This document shows positions 57,730 to 64,000 of a stretch of DNA of 64,000 nt, piece by piece. The position numbers were made by a program, and so were the translations under genes. Origin of the DNA: Rhodopseudomonas infernalis (GTDB lineage Bacteria; Pseudomonadota; Alphaproteobacteria; Rhizobiales; Xanthobacteraceae); the NCBI RefSeq assembly GCF_022271405.1, contig NZ_JAJNAL010000027.1:1-64000 (forward strand). Reading direction: 5' to 3'. How positions within the stretch are numbered: position 1 is the first letter of the stretch; each line of letters begins with the position of its first letter. The notes under the pieces are model-generated. The model made no database searches. It was not told the DNA's origin and saw nothing but the letters and a program-made list of their open reading frames with translations.

Positions 57730-58335
57730 TCAGCCCTTGCGATAGACCCAGACGCGGGCGGGCGGGATGTTCATCCAGATCCGCTCTGAGGCCTCGGTGG
57801 CGACGCCGGGAAGGGATTTGGGGATCGGCGGGGCGACCGAATAGGTGAACTGGATGAAGGGCGCGCCGGGATCCAGCAGGGTGAAGGAATCGCGGATCAG
57901 CTTCATCCGGGTCAGCATCGGCTTGGTGACCAGCGGCAGGCCGGACACCACCGCGGTGGCCGGCTCGGGCAGCACCTGCCAGAGCGTGTCGCGCAGCCGG
58001 TAGGCATCTCCCTGCACGACGGTGGCTTGCGGATAGCGCTCACGCAGCAGCGCACAGAAGCTCGGATTGTATTCGACCAGCACCAGACGCTTTTGATCGA
58101 CGCCGTGCTCGACCAGCGCGTTGGTGATCGCGCCGGTCCCGGGCCCAAGTTCGATGACCGGCCCGTTCGAGTTGGTGTCGACATACTGGGCCATGGTCCG
58201 GGCCAGCAGCTTGCCCGAGGGCATCACGGCGCCCATGTGCAGCGGCTTTTCGATCCAGGAACGGAGAAACCGCACCTCGTCGTCGAGAGGACGGGGCGGC
58301 TTCTTCAACGCACGAGCCGTGGACTGCAAAGCCAT
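57730..58335 (-). CDS. PmtA-like phospholipid N-methyltransferase
   Basis: A 201-residue SAM-dependent methyltransferase. Motif I is VIELGPGTGAITNALVEHGV, the N-terminal part FLRSWIEKPLHMGAVMPSG resembles membrane-binding PmtA proteins, and the PxxxxRMKLI region follows. PmtA converts phosphatidylethanolamine to phosphatidylcholine by successive methylation. rRNA adenine methyltransferases share this fold and remain an alternative, though the GAVMPSG pattern favours PmtA. Confidence 0.82.
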   Translation of the reverse strand: MALQSTARALKKPPRPLDDEVRFLRSWIEKPLHMGAVMPSGKLLARTMAQYVDTNSNGPVIELGPGTGAITNALVEHGVDQKRLVLVEYNPSFCALLRERYPQATVVQGDAYRLRDTLWQVLPEPATAVVSGLPLVTKPMLTRMKLIRDSFTLLDPGAPFIQFTYSVAPPIPKSLPGVATEASERIWMNIPPARVWVYRKG

Positions 58336-58427
58336 TCCGCTACCAAACCGGGGAAGTATTAGCCCAGTGTCAAATTATTGTTACATCACAACTATAGGGC
58401 ACATCCCAGCCGGTCAAGTTAGACAAG

Positions 58428-59567
58428 TTAGGGAGCGCTCGTGCGGGAGCCGAAGAAGTCCTTGACCATGGAGAAGAAACCCGCGGCCTCGGGTTGGGTT
58501 GCACCGGACGATAATTTTTCGAACTCGGCCAGCAACTCCTGTTGCTTCTTGGTCAGATTTTGCGGCGTTTCCACGGCAACCTGAACATACATGTCGCCGA
58601 CCTGGCGCGAGCGCAGCACCGGCATGCCCTTGCCGGCGATACGGAATCGCCGGCCGGTCTGGGTTCCGGACGGCACCTTCACCTTGGTCTTGCCGCGCTC
58701 GATCGTCGGCACTTCGAACTCGCCGCCGAGCGCTGCGGTGACCATCGAGATCGGCACCCGGCAGTGCAGGTCGGCGCCGTCGCGCTGGAAGATGTCGTGC
58801 GGGGCCAGTGACAGGAAGATGTAGAGGTCGCCGGGCGGGCCGCCGCGGACGCCGGCCTCGCCTTCTCCGGCGAGACGGATGCGGGTGCCGTCCTCGACGC
58901 CCTGCGGGATGTTGACGGACAGGGTCCGCTCTTTCGTCACCCGGCCGGAGCCGGTGCAGGACGGGCACGGGTCTTCGATGATCTGGCCGCGGCCCTGGCA
59001 GCTCGGGCAGGTTCGCTCCAGCGTGAAGAAGCCCTGCGCCTGACGAACGCGGCCGGCGCCCCCGCAGGTCGAGCAGGTCTTCGGCTTGGTGCCGGCCTTG
59101 GCGCCGGTGCCGGAGCAGGACTCGCAGGTGACCGAGACCGGGATTTCGATCTGGGCGGTCTTGCCCTTGTAGGCGTCCTCGAGGGTGATTTCCATGTTGT
59201 AGCGCAGGTCGGCGCCGCGCTCGCGGCCGGTGCCGCGCCCCCGCTGCCCGGCCATGCCGAACAGATCCTCGAAAATGTCGGAGAACGACGAGGCGAAGCC
59301 GGCGCCGAAGCCGGGGCCGCCGCCCCCCATGCCCTGCTCGAAGGCCGCGTGGCCGTAGCGGTCGTAGGCGGCGCGCTTGTCGCCGTCCTTCAGCACCTCG
59401 TAGGCCTCGTTGATTTCCTTGAACTTGACCTCGCTCGACGCATCGCCCGGATTGCGATCCGGGTGCCACTTCATCGCCAGCTTGCGAAAGGCACTTTTAA
59501 GCGTCGATTCGTCGGCGCTGCGCTCGACTTCGAGGGTTTCGTAGTAGCAACGCTTGGTCGTGGACAT
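58428..59567 (-). CDS. dnaJ: molecular chaperone DnaJ
   Basis: A 379-residue type I DnaJ. The J domain contains the HPD motif at 35-37, followed by a Gly/Phe-rich region, four zinc-finger repeats of the CxxCxGxG type ([32 protein letters not shown]), and the C-terminal substrate-binding domain. It delivers unfolded proteins to DnaK and stimulates its ATPase. It lies 169 bases downstream of dnaK on the same strand. Confidence 0.97.
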   Translation of the reverse strand: MSTTKRCYYETLEVERSADESTLKSAFRKLAMKWHPDRNPGDASSEVKFKEINEAYEVLKDGDKRAAYDRYGHAAFEQGMGGGGPGFGAGFASSFSDIFEDLFGMAGQRGRGTGRERGADLRYNMEITLEDAYKGKTAQIEIPVSVTCESCSGTGAKAGTKPKTCSTCGGAGRVRQAQGFFTLERTCPSCQGRGQIIEDPCPSCTGSGRVTKERTLSVNIPQGVEDGTRIRLAGEGEAGVRGGPPGDLYIFLSLAPHDIFQRDGADLHCRVPISMVTAALGGEFEVPTIERGKTKVKVPSGTQTGRRFRIAGKGMPVLRSRQVGDMYVQVAVETPQNLTKKQQELLAEFEKLSSGATQPEAAGFFSMVKDFFGSRTSAP

Positions 59568-59665
59568 CCGTCAAACCTGCTCGAAACGTTCGATTCCTGC
59601 GACAGCTTGCAGCCTAAAAGCCCGCAGCTTCGTGCCGCACGTGGCCCGCCGCAGCTGGCCCAACG

Positions 59666-59715
59666 AAAACAACCCCCAGCTGATGATCGCAAAGCTGCGT
59701 TCGTCAGATGGGGGT
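59666..59715 (-). terminator. probable terminator after dnaK
   Basis: On the minus strand ACCCCCA...TCTGA pairs with TCAG...TGGGGGT in an interrupted stem, with an inner GCAGC/TGC hairpin, and the loop is followed by TTGTTTT. It lies 22 bases after the dnaK stop, between dnaK and dnaJ, and could limit read-through into dnaJ. Confidence 0.55.
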
Positions 59716-59736
59716 CGCGGTCTCCGTGACGACGTC

Positions 59737-61638
<1,902 letters not shown>

Positions 61639-61741
61639 AGTGCTCATTCCTTCCTTTTGCGGCGGGTCGGGCGGGCCCTGGCGGCGCACCAGTCCAAACC
61701 CCCAAATATCAATTGCTCGCGATTGTGCGGCGGTGAGCCTC

Positions 61742-61769
61742 ATATAGGAGGGGGGGTGGTGGCCGCAAG
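61742..61769 (-). promoter_or_regulatory. candidate RpoH (sigma-32) promoter of dnaK
   Basis: On the minus strand CTTGCG (61769-61764), a 15-base spacer and CCTATAT (61748-61742) match the alphaproteobacterial heat-shock consensus CTTG-N-CCTATAT. It would give a leader of about 95 bases before the dnaK start. The window also encodes RpoH at 30985. The gap 61639-61993 otherwise contains no gene. Confidence 0.65.
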
Positions 61770-61993
61770 GACTGCCGCAGGGCTCCGGTCACGAAAACAT
61801 GGGCTTTGATGAATCCCGACGGCCGCCGGGACGGCGGAGCCGAGGCGGCGTTTTGCGGCGCCGTTGCACCTTGACGTGAGGATTGGACGTGCTCAGGTGA
61901 GCGCCCGCAACAACGATGAAACGGGCACTTCGACGGCGCGGCAGATCGCGGACCGACCATCGAACGGCCGCATTGCGATCTCAGGAGACCCCC

Positions 61994-62977
61994 ATGAGAC
62001 AGACAGCGCGCCTCTTAGCGATCGCCCTCACGTTCACCCCGGCATTCGCCGTCACCTTGCCGTTCGCCGCGTCGTTCGCCGTCACACCGGCGTTCGCGGC
62101 CGACACCATCTATCCCCGCGGCATCCGGGTCGGCATCGTGCCGATGCCGGGACTGACCGAATCGCAGACCTTTCTGGGATTCGAGTCGCCCGGCCATGGC
62201 GTCAAGGTGCTGCTCGCCGAGCTGCCGGGCCCTGCCTATGGCGAAGTCGAAGCCGCCTTCAAGGCGCTGCCGGACAGCCCCGCCATCAAGGTCAAGCCGC
62301 AGAGCGTCGAGACCCCGGCGGGCACCGCTTACTACACGGCCGAGGACGCGGTCCTCGGCTCCGACAAGGTTCGGCGCTACTCGCTGATCGTGCCCGGCAG
62401 CAAAGCCTTCTCCGGCTACGTGGCGGTGCAGATCGCCGATAGCGAGGCGACCACTTTTCCCGAGGACGCCGTCAAGAAGATGCTGAGCTCGGTGGCGGTT
62501 CGGCAGGAGGTGCCGGTGGCCGAGCAGATCGCGCAGATGCCGTTCGACGTGCGCGAAATGGCCGACTTCAAGACGGTGCGGACGCTGGCGCCGGGCGCCG
62601 CGATGCTGCTCGCCGACGGCAACGAGGACACCGGCATCGAAGCGGCACCGTTCATGGTGCTCGGCCTGATCGGTTCGGTGCCGGAGCAGACCGACGATCG
62701 CGCCCGCTTCGCCCAGCAGGCCGCCGCATCGATTCCGGGGCTGCGCGAGGCGCGGATCACCAGCTCCGAGCCGCTGCGGATCGACAGCCAGCCGGGCTAC
62801 GAGACCCGTCTCGAGGGCATCAGCGGCAAGGACAATACGCCGGTGACGGTGGTGCAATGGCTGCGCTTCGGTAGCTCGAACGTGGCGTTGCGGGTGATCG
62901 GCAGCGCGCCGCGCGACAAATGGGCGGAGGCGTTTCCGCGCTTCCGCAAGGTCCGCGACGGACTGAAGCCGCGCTGA
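61994..62977 (+). CDS. secreted protein of unknown function
   Basis: A 327-residue protein with an unusual long signal sequence: MRQTARLLAIALTFTPAFAV followed by TLPFAASFAVTPAFAA, where the unit FAVT.PFA is duplicated, with cleavage likely at AFA/ADT (about residue 36). The mature part is a periplasmic, mixed alpha/beta protein with no motif I know. CAGGAGA precedes the ATG at 61994. It sits between dnaK and grpE on the opposite strand and is not in the heat-shock operon. Its end overlaps its own terminator. Confidence 0.75.
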   Translation: MRQTARLLAIALTFTPAFAVTLPFAASFAVTPAFAADTIYPRGIRVGIVPMPGLTESQTFLGFESPGHGVKVLLAELPGPAYGEVEAAFKALPDSPAIKVKPQSVETPAGTAYYTAEDAVLGSDKVRRYSLIVPGSKAFSGYVAVQIADSEATTFPEDAVKKMLSSVAVRQEVPVAEQIAQMPFDVREMADFKTVRTLAPGAAMLLADGNEDTGIEAAPFMVLGLIGSVPEQTDDRARFAQQAAASIPGLREARITSSEPLRIDSQPGYETRLEGISGKDNTPVTVVQWLRFGSSNVALRVIGSAPRDKWAEAFPRFRKVRDGLKPR

Positions 62978-62996
62978 TCAGCGCGGCTTCTTTCTT
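62965..62996 (+). terminator. terminator overlapping a stop codon
   Basis: GAAGCCGCGC-TGATCA-GCGCGGCTTC is a perfect palindrome followed by TTTCTT. The stop codon TGA (62975-62977) of the secreted protein is in the loop, so the last four codons form the 5' arm. Good match to a rho-independent terminator on the plus strand. Confidence 0.8.
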
Positions 62997-63037
62997 AGTC
63001 GAAGATCAGTTGAGCAGCTTCAGCGCGGACGCCGCAA

Positions 63038-63661
63038 TCAGGCCGTGCCGCCGGGCTCGCCGCCATTGGACGCGGGGGCCGGCTTGGCGCCGCCCTTCGA
63101 CACGCCGACCAGCGCCGGCCGCAGGATGCGATCGCCGATCGTGAAGCCGGCCTGCACCACCTGCACCACGGTGCCCGCCGGCACCGACGGATCCGGCACT
63201 TCGTACATCGCCTGCTGGAAGTTCGGATCGAACTTCTGGCCCTGCGGATCGAACTTCTTGACGCCGTTCTTTTCCAGCGCATTGAGCAGCGAGCGCTCGG
63301 TGAGTTCGACGCCTTCGATCAGCGCCTTGAGGCCTGCATCCGCATTGGCACGGGCGTCGGCCGGCACGGCATCGAGCGCGCGCTGCAGATTGTCGGCGAT
63401 GTCGAGCACGTCGCGCGCGAAGGCGCTGACGCCGTAGGTCCGCGCGTCGGCGACTTCCTTCTGGGTGCGGCGCCGCAAATTTTCCATCTCGGCCAGGGTG
63501 CGCAGCAACTTGTCGCGCGCCTCGGCGGCTTCCTTCACCAGCGCCTCGTTGGCGCCTTCTTCCGGGTCGTCCGGCATGATGTACGGCTTGGAAACCACCG
63601 GATCGGCGGCGGCCTGCGCGTCGTCCTGGTTGTTGTCCTTGGGTCCGTTGGAATCGGTCAT
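63038..63661 (-). CDS. grpE: nucleotide exchange factor GrpE
   Basis: A 207-residue cochaperone that releases ADP from DnaK. A Glu/Asp/Gln-rich N-terminal tail precedes a long coiled coil ([20 protein letters not shown] then [20 protein letters not shown]) and the C-terminal beta domain [24 protein letters not shown]. The ATG at 63661 is used; a GTG at 63664 is immediately upstream. The C-terminus (GGEPGGTA) is Gly/Ala rich. It is encoded with hrcA upstream, as in many alphaproteobacteria. Confidence 0.96.
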   Translation of the reverse strand: MTDSNGPKDNNQDDAQAAADPVVSKPYIMPDDPEEGANEALVKEAAEARDKLLRTLAEMENLRRRTQKEVADARTYGVSAFARDVLDIADNLQRALDAVPADARANADAGLKALIEGVELTERSLLNALEKNGVKKFDPQGQKFDPNFQQAMYEVPDPSVPAGTVVQVVQAGFTIGDRILRPALVGVSKGGAKPAPASNGGEPGGTA

Positions 63662-63715
63662 CACGCTACCTTCTTGGAGAAAACGTCTGCAGGAGCCGCA
63701 AATGGGCTGGCCGGG

Positions 63716-63744
63716 ATATCGTGGTTTATGCGGTGAAAATCAAG
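63716..63744 (-). promoter_or_regulatory. possible RpoH-type promoter before grpE
   Basis: On the minus strand CTTGAT (63744-63739), 14 bases, then CCACGATAT (63724-63716). It resembles but does not fully match the heat-shock consensus and lies about 55 bases before the grpE start, between it and hrcA. Confidence 0.35.
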
Positions 63745-63765
63745 CGAGCCGGCCGATGCGGGCGA

Positions 63766-64000
63766 TCAGCCGCGCAGCATCTGACTGACCACCCGCGCCG
63801 TATAGTCGACCATCGGGATCACCCGCGCGTAGTTCAGCCGCGTCGGACCGATCACACCGAGCACACCGACGATATGGCCGGCGCCGTCGCTGTAGGGGGC
63901 GATGATGGTGGACGAGCCGGACAGCGAGAACAGCTTGTTCTCCGAGCCGATGAAGATCCGCACACCCTCCGCCCGCTCGGCGCGCCCGAGCAGATCGACC
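63766..64000 (-). CDS. hrcA: heat-inducible transcription repressor HrcA (C-terminal part)
   Basis: The open frame runs off the right edge of the window. The visible 78 residues contain the characteristic HrcA end: [20 protein letters not shown], then [20 protein letters not shown] and [16 protein letters not shown]. HrcA represses groESL and related genes through CIRCE elements. The N-terminal DNA-binding domain is outside. It precedes grpE on the same strand. Confidence 0.9.
   Translation of the reverse strand, partial: VDLLGRAERAEGVRIFIGSENKLFSLSGSSTIIAPYSDGAGHIVGVLGVIGPTRLNYARVIPMVDYTARVVSQMLRG

Overview
The window is a high-GC chromosomal segment of an alphaproteobacterium, most likely a Rhodopseudomonas palustris-group member (Nitrobacteraceae/Bradyrhizobiaceae). 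The basis is an RpoH with the sigma-32 box, the ChvG/ChvI-HprK-EIIA-HPr block divergent from a GTG-started pckA, a Lrp/PLP-lyase pair and a bacteriochlorophyll-associated hydrolase of the BchO type, which points to a phototroph. Species assignment is inference. About 59 protein genes (57 complete, plus a small ORF candidate and hrcA cut by the right edge), one tRNA and many palindromic intergenic repeats can be supported.

Layout. 1-8.8 kb: small membrane protein, esterase, chemoreceptor, AI-2E-type permease, an 860-aa SDR/SPW/VKOR-like fusion protein and a LysR regulator. 8.9-11.6 kb: a divergent ureide-catabolism operon (dicarboxylate/amino-acid symporter, ureidoglycine aminohydrolase, ureidoglycolate lyase). 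11.6-17.1 kb: methyltransferase, HNH protein, cysK and the glgC-glgA glycogen operon. 17.4-25.5 kb: FdhF/YdeP-type molybdoenzyme, PfkB sugar kinase, tandem universal stress protein, pcm, ChaB-like protein, trxC, and a Lrp regulator divergent from a methionine gamma-lyase-like enzyme. 25.7-29 kb: PAS-GGDEF-EAL protein, an AT-rich orphan gene and tRNA-Glu(CTC). 29.4-36.4 kb: RluA-type pseudouridine synthase, rpoH, Ada-like methyltransferase, nth and an S10 peptidase. 36.7-41.2 kb: bchO-like hydrolase, CysZ/EI24-like membrane protein and aceK.

41.3-43.7 kb holds an inserted cassette of three overlapping genes: a C5 cytosine methyltransferase, a Vsr-like nickase and an unfamiliar 265-aa protein with a possible PD-(D/E)xK-like nuclease core. 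It lies between housekeeping genes aceK and lepA and is visibly less GC-rich in its last gene. This is the best candidate for a poorly described system in the window.

43.7-54.2 kb: lepA, a GT39-type glycosyltransferase, then HPr, EIIA-Man, HPr kinase and ChvG/ChvI on the minus strand, with a HugZ-like protein and pckA on the plus strand. Together these couple PTS phosphorylation state, envelope/acid sensing and gluconeogenesis. 54.4-58.3 kb: gpmA, dapB, a DUF1330 protein, pyrF, an FMN reductase and a PmtA-like methyltransferase. 58.4-64 kb: the heat-shock block dnaJ, dnaK, a secreted unknown protein, grpE and the 3' end of hrcA, with an RpoH-type promoter visible before dnaK.

Five copies of one roughly 90-bp palindromic element sit in intergenic gaps, and four other palindromic element types occur once each.
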